Positions 1 to 11,454 of a stretch of DNA of 64,000 nucleotides are shown one piece after another (the stretch's first letter is position 1; every line of letters starts with the position of its first letter). This DNA is from Sinonovacula constricta (lineage: Eukaryota > Mollusca > Bivalvia > Cardiida > Solecurtidae): the NCBI GenBank assembly GCA_007844125.1, contig CM017556.1, positions 74,145,635 through 74,209,634 on the forward strand. Reading direction: 5' to 3'. The notes under the pieces were generated by a model. It was not told where the DNA came from, did not search any database, and was given only the letters and a program-made list of their open reading frames with translations. The translations under genes and the position numbers were made by a program.

Positions 1-683
1 TGCGGTTTCTAATTACACGGGAGATCTAAATAAATTATTGTGTTTGCAAAAAAGAAACACGAATATTGGAAACAAAGTCAAACAGAAAATAAACTGAGTA
101 ATATTTCTACAGGACAGTTATTCACAGTTGCAATATGGATTTTATTCTAAATGAAACGCCTAAAGAATAAAATATATTTGCAATAAGCCAAGGCGGAAAG
201 AAAATTATAAATTGTTATTGTAAACACTAGATTTGCTAAGCGAATAAAGCAAAATGAAGTTTGCCCTTAACTTTATTTCCGCATTCAGTTATACATACTG
301 TCACTGCACGTACACGATATGCTGATAACATCGCAGTACACGACTTTGTTGTTTTTCCCTCGCTCGTATTGCTACATTATGGTGTGTCTCGGAAGGCAAG
401 GAGATATTTTGATTATTATATTGAGATTATTAAATGAATAATCGTTCTTTTAACATTTTAACCATTTTGAGCACGTGTCTTGGTTCGCATTTATACCCTT
501 CTATATCACTAAGATCATTCTTGTTTAAGTACTTAATTAATATATTTTTACACCTTAGACATCCTCTTCATACACGTTTCTGTATTACCATATTTACATA
601 TCCGTCGACTTTTATAATAACTTTTATTTTGTAACTTTTATTTTGTAACCAATAAGTAGGTGGCTAATTTAACTCTAATTCTG
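1..683. other. Gene-free AT-rich DNA
   Basis: No gene, splice-linked exon or recognised repeat is visible. One short open frame near 434-634 is hydrophobic, low in complexity and unsupported. Confidence 0.5.
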
Positions 684-3172
684 GGTGCTCCCTAAACAGG
701 ATATGCACAGCTTTTAGCAGCTCCCGCTGTGTGCTCCCTGATCAGGAACTGTACAGCTTTTAGCAGCTCCCGCTGTGTGCTCCCTGATCAGGAACTGTAC
801 AGTTTTTAGCAGCTGCAGCTGTGTACTCCCTGATCAGGAACTGTGCAGCTTTTAGCAGCTCCCGCTGTGTGCTCCCTGATCAGGAACTGTACAGCTTTTA
901 GCAGCTCCCGCTGTGTGCTCCCTGATCAGGAACTGTACAGCTTTTAGCAGCTCCCGCTGAGTGCTCAATGATCATGAATTCTACAGCTTTTAGCAGCTCC
1001 CGCTGTGTGCTCCCTGATCAGGAACTGTACACCTTTTAGCAGCTCCCGCTGTGTGCTCCCTGATCAGGAACTGTACAGCTTGTATCAGCTCCCACTGAGT
1101 GCTCAATGATCATGAATTCTACAGCTTTTAGCAGCTTCCACTGTGTGCTCCCTGGTCAGAAATTGAACAGCTTTTAGCAGCTCCCGCTGTGTGCTCCCTG
1201 ATTAGGAACTGTACAGTTTTTAGCAGCTGCAGCTGTGTGCTCCCTGATCAGGAACTGTGCAGCTTTTAGCAGCTCCCGCTGTGTGCTCCCTGATCAGGAA
1301 TTGAACAGCTTTTAGAAGCTCCCGCTGGGTGCTCCCTGATCAGGAACTGTACAGCTTTTAGCAGCTCCCGCTGTGTGCTCCCTGATCAGGAACTGTACAG
1401 GTTTTAGCAGCTGCAGCTGTGTGCTCCCTGATCAGGAACTGTACAGCTTTTAGCAGCTCCCGCTGTGTGCTCCCTGATCAGGAACTGTACAGCTTTTATC
1501 AGCTCCCACTGAGTGCTCAATGATCATGAATTCTACAGCTTTTAGCAGCTCCCACTGTGTGCTCCCTGGTCAGGAACTGTACAGCTTTTAGCAGCTCCCG
1601 CTGTGTGCTCCCTGATCAGGAACTGTAGAGTTTTAAGCGCATTCCAGTGTCCTCTCTGATCAGGAACTGTACAGCTTTTAGCAGCTCCCACTGAGTGCTC
1701 CCTGGTCAGGAACTGTACAGTTTTTAGCAGCTGCAGCTGTGTGCTCCCTGATCAGGAACTGTGCAGCTTTTAGCAGCTTCCGCTGTGTGCTCCCTGATCA
1801 GGAACTGTACAGCTTTTAGCAGCTCCCGCTGTGTGCTCCCTGATCAGGAACTGTACAGCTTTTAGCAGCTCCCGCTGTGTGCTCCCTGATCAGGAACTGT
1901 ACAGCTTTTATCAGCTCCCACTGAGTGCTCAATGATCATGAATTCTACAGCTTTTAGAAGCTCCCACTGTGTGCTCCCTGGCCAGGAATTGTACAGCTTT
2001 TAGCAGCTCCCGCTGTGTGCTCCCTGATCAGGAACTGTAGAGTTTTAAGCGCATTCCAGTGTCCTCTCTGATCAGGAATTGTACAGCTTTTAGCAGCTCC
2101 CACTGAGTGCTCCATGATAAGGAATTGTACAGCTTTTAGCAGCTCCCGCTGTGTGCTCCCTGATCAGGAACTGTACAGCTTTTAGCAGCTTTCACTGAGT
2201 GCTCCCTGATCAGGAACTGTTCAGCTTTTAGCAGATTTTACAGTGTGCTCCCCGATCAGGAACTGTTCAGTTTTGAGCGCATTCCACTGTGTGCTTTCTG
2301 ATCAGGAAATGTACAGCTTTTAGCAGCTCCCATTGAGTGCTCCCTGATCAGGAATTGTACAGCTTTTAGCAGCTCCCGCTGGGTGCTCTTTGATCAGGAT
2401 CTGTACAGCTTTTAAAAGCTCCCGCTAAGGATCTGTACAGCTTTTAGCAGCTCCAGCTCAGGATCTGTACAATTTTTAGCAGCTCCCGCTGTGAGCTCCT
2501 TGATCAGGATCTGTACAGGTTTTAGCAGCTCCCGCTCAGGATCTGTACAGTTTTTAGCAGCTCCCGCTCAGGATCTGTACAGCTTTTAAAAGCTCCCGCT
2601 GGGTGCTCCTTGATCAGAATCTGTACAGTTTTTAGCAGCTCCCGCTGAGTGCTCCCTGACCAGGATATATACAGCTTTTAGCAGCTCCCACTGGGAGCTT
2701 CATGACAAGGAATTGTACAGTTTTAAGCAGCTCCCGCTGTGTGCTCCCTGATCAGGATCCTAACAGTTTTTAGCAGCTCCCGCTGAGTGCTCCCTGATCA
2801 GGATCTGTACAGTTTTTAGCAGCTTCCGCTGCGTGCTCCCTGATCAGGATCCGTACAGTTTTTAGCAGCTCCCGCTGAGTGCTCCCTGATCAGGATCCGT
2901 ACAGTTTTTAGCAGCTCCCGCTGAATGCTCCCTGATCAGGATCCGTACAGTTTTAAGCAGCTCCCGCTGAGTGCTCCCTGATCAGGATCTGTACAGTTTT
3001 TAGCAGCTCCCGCTCAGGATCTGTACAGCTTTTAGCAGCTCCCGCTCAGGATCTGTACAGCTTTTAGCAGCTCTCGCTCAGAATCTGTACAGCTTTTAGC
3101 AGCTCTCGCTGTGTGCTCTCCGATCAGGAATTGCATAGTTTTAAGCAGCTCCCGCTGATCAGGATCTGTACT
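684..3172. repeat. 46-bp tandem satellite, about 50 units
   Basis: A head-to-tail array with a 46-bp consensus period runs for about 2.5 kb. Each unit carries the perfect 10-bp palindrome CCTGATCAGG, then a conserved block CAGCTTTTAGCAGCTCCCGC, which itself contains a CAGC/GCTG dyad. Variants are interspersed: CAGCTGCAGCTG replaces the CAGCTCCCGCTG core, and AATGATCATGAATT replaces the palindrome block. Between about 2400 and 3110 the palindrome is often lost, leaving shortened units of roughly 32 bp. The period is not a multiple of three and no long frame crosses the array, so it is not coding. Some multi-unit blocks recur, which suggests higher-order duplication. Confidence 0.95.
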
Positions 3173-5249
3173 ATTTGATATGCAGTCTCTAGCAATATGT
3201 ATTTTACCATAGTATGTAGTCCTAAGCGGGAAATTAACATTTTGTATAGCTAAATAAATATCACATGGAATATAAAGTTCTGAACCAAGTTACTGGAGGG
3301 CACCTACAAATCTGCATTTGGTGATTAAAGCAGACTCCAATGACAAACGTGATAGAATGCAGAAGACAATCTCATTTTGGTAATAGGAAAGCCTGTTACA
3401 CAGCACGACATTTAAAATGTCGTGATTTATCATAATTTGTTTTTATCATTCGTCGTTGAGACAGTTTACTTGTTGTGCTATATGAACCAGGTATAACCTG
3501 TCAGGACTGGAAAATGGTTATTTTTGTATCAAACATTTATTTGTTTATGTTGTTGGGAAGTCTTGTTTTCGGCTTACAGTCTATGAATGTTTGACAAAAT
3601 GTTTAGAGTATTGCCGGGCTTTCATAACAACATTGTGTCGGGGGTGGTAAACCTTTGTCATACTGCAATACCACGCTAAAGACCTAAAGAAGATATATAC
3701 TTACAACTTCATGCATAAAAACAATAATCATATACTGAAATAGACTCAGCATCCAATAGTCTATATTCTGATCAGACTCCTCCCAGCGTATTACGTTAAT
3801 AGTTAATAAACATACCAAATACAAGCGAAATCAATGTTTTACGAAGTTCAAAACAAAACAATGAAAGTTGTTTATACAAAATGCATTTTGTATGTTTGTA
3901 AAAATATAGAAAAAATAAAGCACGAACCACCAAACAGTTCGACCCAAGTCGTATAATATAACATGGATGTGGCTGTAGCAATCTATTCCGTAAAGGAAAC
4001 GCTTTCTCTACGTACATGTACCCCAAGCTAGGCTCTTGAAACGACCCTTCTCAAATTAAAATAATTTAATTACAGTTATGCTGATCGTTTCATATATTAA
4101 GCGATTTAAATAAAAAAAACACTTTAAAACGTCTACACTGCCGTTTGCTAGGCTCAATGTGCGTAGTTGAGATGACATTTAAACTATCCCATCAATGCAG
4201 GAAAGGTATTGTTATCTAGCCTGTAAAACAAGTGTTGTTATTTAAACAATTCTGCCGTCGGCCTTCTGAGGTCCTCATATTGAAATGTATCTGTCACAGA
4301 CTTGGAATCGGAAACTGTCCTGTCCTGTAGTTGTGCCATTTAACTACACTACCTGCATCTCACGCACAGTATGTAATTCACTGACAATCAGCGCCATTTA
4401 TACCAAGCACCAAAAGCGACACAAACAATAAAACGGCCGAACTGGTTAAAACAATATGGAAGTAATTAAACATTTATGACATAGTAATAGCCTGAAGTGA
4501 AACGTATGTCTAAAGATATTGAGGTTTGCACTAATTTACTATAAATGATATTCGCCTGATGTGCGATTTGGAGAAGATGCCTGAAGTGTATGTCATGCTA
4601 GCTAACGACGAAAGAATGGAAATCAGTTGCTTTGATAATGGAGGTATATTCCTATGGATAAGGAAAGATTATGGGGCTCAGTATTTGAGCAGTTTATGAC
4701 TCCAGACGATATTAAGACGTATGGTTAAACATAATGTCTACACATGTTTGAAATACGGCTGTTAACATGAATGGGCAGATAAGAAAACTTTGATATTAAT
4801 CAAGAAAGTCACTGACATTTGTCAGACAGACAAAAACAAGAAATATCACAGGAACACCGAACATGCAATGACTTTAAACATGTACATGAAAGATATCTAA
4901 GTGAGACGAATGATATAGAAACATAAAGAGGGATATGACATAATGACAGAAACGTATATATATCACAAAGACACGTTTCTAACAGCCGGAGATGAAGATT
5001 ATTCTAAAGGATATTTCAGCATACTAATTTATACAATCTTTGACCCTGGTTACAAATACAATTTTAATTAATACATAGAAAACAAATTTATGCTAAGGAC
5101 AAAGCTTTCAAATTGGCGCCAAATAACGTTGGCTATTTCTATTTTATCTCATTTGAAGAGAGTCATTTAGGATTCCGTTTGGGGGTTTTTAACTCACTGA
5201 CGTCTATATTTTTGTGCTTTCTCCATCAGCATATGAACGCTGTCAATGC
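3173..5249. other. Gene-free AT-rich DNA
   Basis: About 2 kb with no coding signal, tandem structure or recognised mobile element. The small minus-strand frame at 3796-4026 has no supporting feature. Confidence 0.5.
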
Positions 5250-5717
5250 TTAAAGGTGGTATCAGGCAGTTTTCCAATATTTAATACAGTACCAATATCT
5301 AACGACCACTGTGTTGAATTTGGAATAATTTTTTTTTATTAACCCATACTGTAGTCCTTATAAAGACGATTTTCAACACTAACTTTGTTTGACAGTTCTA
5401 ACTGCGAAAAGATTACTCTAACTCTATAAAAAGCGCGATAGGGGTCTCTGCTAAAAAAGATATCGACGTCAGAGCGGATTACCCGGATGACAGTGTACAC
5501 GTAAGTGGTTACTTGGTTTTCTAAGTTTAAAAATGGCTATCTCTGCAGCGTGGTTCGAATAGGAACCACCTGTTTGCAATGACGAGCAGGGATTCATCCT
5601 TGACTGTTCACACAGATCTTTGGCATCAATAAACAACATTTTGCAAGACCTTTTTAGATACTAATGACTTGGCTATTTGAAGAAAAAACGGACCAAACTG
5701 CCGGATACCAACTTTAA
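5250..5717. mobile_element. TTAA-flanked MITE, copy 1
   Basis: The left end reads TTAA then AGGTGGTATCAGGCAGTTTT. The right end, read inward on the minus strand, is AGTTGGTATCCGGCAGTTTG, also bounded by TTAA. The 468-bp body has no coding capacity. Its right half (about 5455-5717) matches 8310-8586, the right half of the second copy. TTAA target duplications are typical of piggyBac- and Kolobok-type elements; assignment to either is an inference from the target site only. Confidence 0.75.
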
Positions 5718-5937
5718 GTTCTATATTAGTAATATGTGACTGAGAATTATGACTAAGGATTTGTAACTTGTAAATTGTATGGGAGAAATGTGAATAAGGT
5801 AAAAACGTACATTTTTTGTAAACAAATAACAAGTATATGCAGTGTTGCAATTTGCAAGTTAAAAATTAAATGTTGACGGCTATCCCCTTCCATACACGTG
5901 CTCGCTTTAGGTAGCAATGGGTTTCGGGTCCGTGTAT

Positions 5938-6227
5938 ATACCGTCTTTTCATTTTTCATTTTTGCTTTTCTAGTAAGAAAAACGGAAAAGGTACATTATG
6001 TCCTTTTTTTGTTTTTCTATATCGAACTTAAAAAACAAAAAAACAAACATATATATTCCAAACCGTTTTCCTAACGTAAAAATGTAGCTGAAAAAAGGAC
6101 AACTCTAACCGTTTACCGTTTACCGTTTCACAAAACGAAAAACGAAAAACGAGTGGCGCTGCGATCGCTTGGCCCGGCAAGGGAAGTAACTAGCAAGTCA
6201 GGTTACACAAGTTTTAATGGCGGCCAG
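5938..6227. repeat. Inverted repeat arm A (upstream of gene relic A)
   Basis: This about 290-bp block is nearly identical, in reverse complement, to 33046-33338. Landmarks shared by both arms are AAACGAAAAACGAAAAACGA, GCGCTGCGATCGCTTGG and GGCAAGGGAAGTAAC. It ends at the presumed start codons of two related gene relics. Differences visible by eye are a handful of substitutions and one duplicated ACCGTTT. Confidence 0.9.
6120..6216 (+). promoter_or_regulatory. Probable promoter region of gene relic A
   Basis: The last hundred bases before the ATG at 6217 contain the palindrome GCGATCGC and the ETS-like GGGAAGTAAC. They are much richer in CpG than the surroundings. No TATA box sits at a convincing distance. 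The identical sequence precedes the related exon on the minus strand at 33 kb, which supports a regulatory role. This is inference from position and conservation, not a mapped start site. Confidence 0.4.
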
Positions 6228-6399
6228 AAACAGTCGTGCGATAATTCATGTTAACTTTATACGCATTATTTGCTTGGCCAAAGAAGAAACTTTCGCAGAT
6301 ATAGAGGAGCATACATTAATCATTAAACAAACCTAAAGCAGAGTCGTGACAAAATCCTTCGACCCGGATACGGAGTTAGAACTTGGGAGAAGCAGGTTG
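6217..6399 (+). pseudogene. Exon 1 of gene relic A
   Basis: ATG at 6217 lies in an AATGGCGG context. The frame runs 61 codons to a donor at 6400 (TTG then GTTTAT). Residues include KEETFADIEEHTL early and SFDPDTELELGRSRL at the end. A single TAA at codon 40 (6334-6336) interrupts it, and the same frame resumes immediately after, which is what a point-mutated exon looks like. Joining to exon 2 in phase 0 reads through smoothly. The inverted copy at 32856-33057 has a matching TFADLEHH segment. Confidence 0.65.
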
Positions 6400-6535
6400 G
6401 TTTATGTTGTTTTTCTTCTACTTTTACTTAACTTATGACATGTTCATTGCAGTTATTCATTTACTTATTTTGTTCATTTTACTTATCATTGCATAAGCAT
6501 GAAAAAATCATGTTTATTTGCAACAGTGGTCAGAC

Positions 6536-6830
6536 AAATCTTGACCTTCAGTGAGATGTTGTCCTGGGCCAACACTGTATTCTGTCTTACTCCTCTGTCC
6601 ACATCGCTTATATTTAGTTCAGGTCGGGGCAAAATCTTTCATGTGGGGAGATTTTCAGTTGAGACTTTTTAACATGCAGTGTGCAAGTGGGTCTATTATA
6701 GCCAGAAACTTGTTTATGTTTTTTTCTCTAGTCTATCAATAATATCTAAAGGCTGATAACATGTCACTGTGTCACTGCACAGTGTTGCAAAACTTGACCT
6801 AGTTTTAAGTATATGGTGCTATATTTAAAT
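6536..6830 (+). mobile_element. Decayed interspersed repeat, tRNA-SINE type (family C)
   Basis: This segment aligns in the same orientation with 32320-32590. Shared landmarks are TTGACCTT, GTTGTCCTGG, the TTTCAGTT region, and the tail ACTTGACCTGGTTTGAAG or its variant. In the 32-kb copy the start contains an A-box-like TGGCAAAGTGGTTGAAG and a weak B box, suggesting a tRNA-derived head. The copy here is more decayed in the head. It sits in intron 1 of the gene relic. Confidence 0.5.
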
Positions 6831-6948
6831 TTGAAATTCATGTTCTTATTTGGTTTTGCTTTTTAATTTAGAAATACATGGCAGAGACCATAATATGGTC
6901 ATTGTAGCCACGTCTAGCTATGTTGGTGGAAGAAAACCCCTAAAAAGA

Positions 6949-7222
6949 TTGGCACCGGCCGCAATAGCTCAGGTGGTAGAGCGTCGGCTTGCGGATTGGG
7001 AGGTCGTGGGTTCGAACCCTGGCCGGGTCTAACCAAAGACTTTAAAGTTGGTAGTAGTGGCTTCCCTCCTAACGCTCGGGGCTAAGGGGACAGCATTACG
7101 CCTGACTTGTCGGTGTCAGTATAATGGACCGGCCGGGTTCAGTCCCTGGGCACCTCATAAGTGCCCCTGTGCTATAATGATAGAAATGTCGCTGCGCAGT
7201 ATCCGCCAAAATGCCGGCTAAT
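6949..7222 (+). mobile_element. tRNA-derived SINE, family A, copy 1
   Basis: The head has an A box (TAGCTCAGGTGGTAGAGCG) and a B box (GGGTTCGAACCCT). A roughly 190-bp body follows (ACCAAAGACTTTAAAGTTGG through AAAATGCCGGCTAATCC). A near-identical copy lies at 50591-50865. Flanks show a probable target duplication: CCCTAAAAAGA at 6938 and CCCTAAAAGA at 7223. The acceptor stem does not pair like a functional tRNA and no coding frame is present. It lies in intron 1 of the gene relic. Confidence 0.9.
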
Positions 7223-7388
7223 CCCTAAAAGACATCACACATTAAGTCCTTTGTCCCGATCAAGACTGGAAACCACATGCTGAGAGGCTGAGAAGTAAAA
7301 GGAGTAACAAGTTTATGACACTACCTCTTAACATGCATTTGAAAATATGAATATAGTACACATTTTGTCCTTTTACATTAAAAATGTA

Positions 7389-8586
7389 TTAAAGTTGGTG
7401 TCCAACAGTTTGTCTATATCTGATACATGTAACAACATCTTACCACTGTTCTGGAGAATGCACCATTGCTCAATCAATCAATCAATCTTTTATTCCCCCA
7501 TTTCTGGAGATATGACATGAATATACAAAGTGAAACACATGAAATATAATTATGTACAATCCATATAGGTAAATTCAAAATACATAGTTATACAATGTTT
7601 CTGACCATCATTAGATAATTGATCAGGCTTATGAGTATGTAAAGTAGTGCATAATATAATTTGATTATAATGGAAGTCGTATGAAAAGCCCATATACATC
7701 AGAGTTTAGACAAATATAAAAAGAAACATTTGTCTTGTAGATAGGCTTAACACTGCCCTAGTAGATGACATATTTCACATTGGATATTTTTATGTGTCGT
7801 TAGTTAAGCAAACATGCACGGATATAGCGAAATGACCTGTATAAGAACTTATAATTGTCTGTATCTCCTAAGATAGGACGAGTCGGTGCACCTAAGACTC
7901 GCAGGGAAAAGTTAACATTATCTAATATAAACAATTGGCTAACAAAAGAGACTCCGCATTCTCTCAGTATGTCCTTTATGAACAATGATCTGGCATGATT
8001 TGTCGCAGGACATTCACTAATTGAGTGGACTAGCCAGTTCTGTTGGATGTTAAGACACTTTTCACACAAGGTCACTTTTTTCTGTACAGGCTCGCATCAA
8101 GCTTGTGCGACAATTGATCTCGTCGATCTCGTGCAGCTGTATTTACAAATGTCTGGAGAATGCACCATTGCTCAACAAACTTATATGTTAGTTTAAGTAA
8201 AGGCTGTTTATAACATAAACTTAATTGTAAGACAGTACAAATTATGAAATATATTGCTTAAAATGTCCATTATTTCCAAATAACTATGATGGGGATTTCA
8301 GCTAAATATTGATATCAATGTCAGAGCTGATTACCCGGATATTCATGTAAAGTGATGTCAAAACTTTGTGGTCACATTGTTTTCTTAGTTTAAAAATAGC
8401 TAACTGTGCAGCTTTGCTCAGATAGGAAATACCTGTTTGCAATGATGAGTGAGGATTTATGCTTCGTTGTTACGCAGATCTAGGGCACCAATAATCAGCA
8501 TTTTGTAAGCCCTTTTCAGGTACCAATGATTTATTTTGTTATATGAGAAAAAATATTTGGTCTGAACTGTCGGATACCACCTTTAA
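7389..8586. mobile_element. TTAA-flanked MITE, copy 2 (split by a LINE)
   Basis: The left end is TTAA-AGTTGGTGTCCAACAGTTTG. The right end inward on the minus strand is TTAA-AGGTGGTATCCGACAGTT. After removing the 7474-8151 insertion plus one 24-bp duplication it is about 500 bp, close to copy 1. The right half (8310-8586) aligns with 5455-5717, including GATTACCCGGAT and CACCTGTTTGCAATGA-like segments. Confidence 0.8.
7474..8151 (-). mobile_element. 5'-truncated non-LTR retrotransposon (LINE tail)
   Basis: This 678-bp insert is flanked by a perfect 24-bp direct repeat, TCTGGAGAATGCACCATTGC followed by TCAA, at 7450-7473 and 8152-8175. On the minus strand it ends in a short GATT-type tail (TCAATCAATCAATC on the plus strand), as many LINEs do. 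It encodes the C-terminal end of a protein with a CEKC...H...C knuckle (residue pattern NWLVHSISECP), the type found after reverse transcriptase in LINEs. The frame at 7800-8075 is open for 91 codons. The RT itself is missing, consistent with 5' truncation. A diverged relative lies at 41990-42215. The clade cannot be assigned. Confidence 0.85.
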
Positions 8587-8814
8587 CCTGAAAATCAAAG
8601 AAGCAGCCAATATGCAATTCCAAATCTAATCGGTGCCTTATTGACAATTGTCTGTTATTATCATTTACTGGCACAGCCAGAACATATAATGTGGACTGGG
8701 AGTCTATGTAACAACAGTTGTTAATATAGTAAATCTGGCATACTGCCTTCACTCATTTTTATACTATACTGATAAACTATACCTGACCAGAATAATGTTT
8801 TTGTCTAAATACAG
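8587..8814 (+). repeat. Conserved 3' part of intron 1 (shared with copy B)
   Basis: About 220 bp just before exon 2 matches the reverse complement of 32091-32290, ending at matching acceptors GTCTAAATACAG and GTCTAAAAACAG. On the minus strand a peptide such as VPVNDN..RQLSI is readable in both copies, but a stop and indels break it in one, so coding is doubtful. Its position and orientation fit a duplicated gene intron. Confidence 0.6.
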
Positions 8815-8961
8815 ATAGCAAGAGCTAAAGGATGCAGGAAGAAATTAAGAGTCCTTATTAATGCCATGGAACAGACACACCACTCAAGCATACACAGTGT
8901 GCAACCTGTAGTCTTCTGCCAGCTACCTTACTATATCCAGAGGGTTTCACAAATTTCTCAG
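8815..8961 (+). pseudogene. Exon 2 of gene relic A
   Basis: The acceptor is TTTTTGTCTAAATACAG and the donor is CTCAG|GTAGGT. The 147 bases between them are open for 49 codons. The peptide starts IARAKGCRKKLRVLINAMEQ and later has VVFCQLPYYIQRVSQ. Consensus splice sites, an open frame and phase agreement with exon 1 make this the best-supported exon of the relic. Confidence 0.65.
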
Positions 8962-9029
8962 GTAGGTCACATCAGATTTGCTTTTGGGCTGTTAGTGCAT
9001 ATATATCAATTCAGTATCCACATGGCTAA

Positions 9030-9260
9030 ACATCAAAGATGACATCATGCATTGATTCACAAATATCAACATTTAACATATTTTTGCAAATTTAAATCAA
9101 GAAAATAGTCAAAATATAATATTTTGGCCTTTCTGGTCAAGCAGTAGTTTCTCCTATTTGTAACTCCTCTGACTACAAAGCATCTGTCAGCGTGGGTTTG
9201 ATTCTTTGTCGGGTCGGAGGACCTACTATGGAAAATGTATGTTGAACACTGTCGATGGCT
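9030..9260 (+). repeat. Decayed interspersed repeat with tRNA-like head
   Basis: 9040-9110 resembles 24957-25020 (CATGCA.TGATTCA.AAATATCAA). From about 9131 a tRNA-like stretch follows: GGTCAAGCAGTAGTTTCTCC, then GTGGGTTTGATTCTTTG about 50 bases on, as expected for decayed A and B boxes. No target duplication is visible. Confidence 0.4.
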
Positions 9261-9805
9261 ATTTTATTGTATTATATGAATAAATAAAACAAAAGAATAA
9301 TCAGGTAAAACTGTTGAAAGATTTCTCCAGCATTTAACGTCCATTTATTAACCTTTTTTTCAACTCCACTTATACAGAAATGTTACCTCCCACAGGGCAT
9401 TTATCATAGAACATCTGGTACTAAAAATTAAATAATTATATCTTTTATTGTTATATTTTTCGTTGATACAATGGTGTGAAAATAAGACAATATAAAAACA
9501 ACAACAATACCCTGCCTAACACTTCGTAAAAAGTCACTGTAAAAATTAAAACAGCAGAGCAAGTGTAGGTTAAGAGCAAGAGCAAGGTAGTTAAATTTGG
9601 CAAGATCAACAAAATTCTGTATAATGAGTTTTTTTATATTAAGCATACTAAGCAGAAGATTGGAAAATAATACTTTTAAACTGGTTGGGTATGTTAACAA
9701 TATATTACATATTACAGAGAGTTTAAATCATTCCCATCAAGAAACATGTTTGGTTTCTTGCCTATTGCTATCACTTTCCAACTGATACACAGTAGCAGAG
9801 TACTT

Positions 9806-9873
9806 TTTGTAATGAGGATATGATATAATATTTGGAGTTTTGTAATGAGGATATGATATAATATTTGGAGTTT
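9806..9873. repeat. 33-bp tandem duplication, two copies
   Basis: TTTGTAATGAGGATATGATA and the following 13 bases occur twice back to back without visible change, indicating a recent local duplication. Confidence 0.9.
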
Positions 9874-10186
9874 CCTTACATTTCTAAAAAAATCTGAAAA
9901 GATGCCTTTTCATGTCTGATTGATTTCACTGTTTTTCATGGTCTTACCACATGTAATTTGCATTTTAAATCTATGCATGGCTTTTATTATGTGTAAAATA
10001 CACATAAAAAGTTTAAGATTATTTATACCCATTTATATTAGAGATAGTGGGGATACTTGGATTACAATATAAACATAAAGTTGTCAAGAAATAAAAATAC
10101 CCTGACACAACTTTTTTTACTTTATTCTGTTATTATATTTGCCATATTTATTTTTATTTAGCTTTCCAATTTTCCATTTTTGTCAG

Positions 10187-10418
10187 TTTTTTGTAACATC
10201 ACACTGACACAATTATGATCATATTGGTGATGACAAGCTTATTATTGGTGAAAGACAACTCTAGAGAAACATATAGGCAGAACGTAGGTCAGGACAGCAG
10301 GTCAGCTGAAAGATTTTTCCGCATGAAATTTTTCGCCCCATCCAAACTCAAACCTACACAGATAGGGACTGAATAGTTACTAGTCAGTAACTTTAACTGC
10401 TCAGCCACAGAGCACCCA
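10187..10418 (-). mobile_element. tRNA-derived SINE, Ser/Leu-like family B, copy 1
   Basis: Read on the minus strand it begins GGTGCTCTGTGGCTGAGCAG (A box). It has a degenerate B box (GTAGGTTTGAGTTTGG) and a body with TTCACCAATAATAAGC. It ends TGTCAGTGTGATGTTAC plus a short A run. Three other copies lie at 27200-27384, 29502-29725 and 62652-62768, all on the minus strand. Confidence 0.8.
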
Positions 10419-10797
10419 ATTTTACTGTGTAAATGATGCTGGTGTATCACAAGATCTATTTGTTGTGCCCCAAACTATCTAATAATTGAAGTGTGTGTGC
10501 ATTAGCATTGTGTTCAGTTCTTGCAACTTACAGTCTAGTCTTAAAATTTGTACACAAGTTAAAGCCCAAGTAGACATTTATTCAGGTGCAATATATATTC
10601 TCTACAATCAGTTCATATGGTAGAACATTTTAAATAACATTAAACTGAGAAAGTTTAATAACTGTTCATGTTTAATGTAGTCATACTTTCTATAATTTTC
10701 ATTCAGTGTTGCTTAAATACAACATGTACTAGAGGGTCTGATAAAGACTGAAGAAAACAGAGCCAATTTATATACACCTGTTTTTTGTTATAAGTTA

Positions 10798-10832
10798 CAA
10801 GTCAACGTCTCTAACCGCCACGGGTGCCCTGC
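10798..10832 (-). mobile_element. Family B SINE head fragment
   Basis: The minus strand reads GGGCACCCGTGGCGGTTAGA followed by GACGTTGACTTGTAAC, the same head order as the complete family B copies. Only about 35 bp remains. Confidence 0.55.
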
Positions 10833-11054
10833 ACCTGTTTGTATAATTTAATAAATAATTTATATTTTATAATGACCTTACAGTCCAGATCTTACTTAAG
10901 ACATATTGCACTAATGACTACAATGTTCATGTTCAGTAAATGTAGTATGAAAACTAATGACTGTCCACTCTTAAAATATAATTATTCAAATAGCATTCTT
11001 TATAAGTTTCATGTTGTTATTGATCAGGCACTGAGACCAATCTTCTGGATGTAG

Positions 11055-11158
11055 GGACGTGGTCCACTACTTGGAAAAGTGCTGTGACACCCTTGGTAGC
11101 ATCTTAGAAGCAGCTCACTCTGTGGAATAGCAGATGCAGGCACTGCTATGGATCAAAG
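11055..11158 (+). pseudogene. Exon 3 candidate of gene relic A
   Basis: After GGATGTAG the frame reads DVVHYLEKCCDTLGSILEAA and continues to a donor AAAG|GTAGGC. A TAG at 11128-11130 interrupts an otherwise helical-looking peptide. The upstream phase does not match exon 2. Boundaries are approximate. Confidence 0.45.
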
Positions 11159-11454
11159 GTAGGCAGTTCAGGATGCATTCTCCTGCACGACATGTAAAAT
11201 ATACCACATTGTGTGGCATTTACTAAAAAATCTGAGTGATAAAAGTAAATAAAAGTGTTTGAAGAAATTAAAGTTTGTCTAAAACTTAATAATACAAACA
11301 ATGTCTACAGATAGTAATTTACTTAAATTTTGTATACATTTACATGTATAAATTAAAAGGTTACATCAACAAATAATGAAATAAGTGTCATTCTTCTATT
11401 TGCTCTGCATCAAAATTAAACCATGTTGTAAATATTTGCCTTACTACATAATAG

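Noticed and set aside
684..3172. CRISPR-like repeat array
   Set aside because: The repeats are directly abutting with no unique spacers, degenerate, and in a eukaryotic context; this is a satellite.
5753..5959. Outward-facing gene starting MKNEKTVYTRT at both inverted arms
   Set aside because: The shared peptide ends exactly where arm identity ends; the continuations differ, so it only reflects the repeat.
6955..7030. Functional tRNA gene
   Set aside because: A and B boxes are good, but the acceptor stem does not pair and the same SINE body follows in a second copy at 50.6 kb.
8531..8752. Conserved minus-strand protein (VPVNDN..RQLSI) shared with 32.1-32.3 kb
   Set aside because: Attractive because two copies share the peptide, but a stop and indels break the second copy and the segment sits where intron 1 of both gene relics is conserved.
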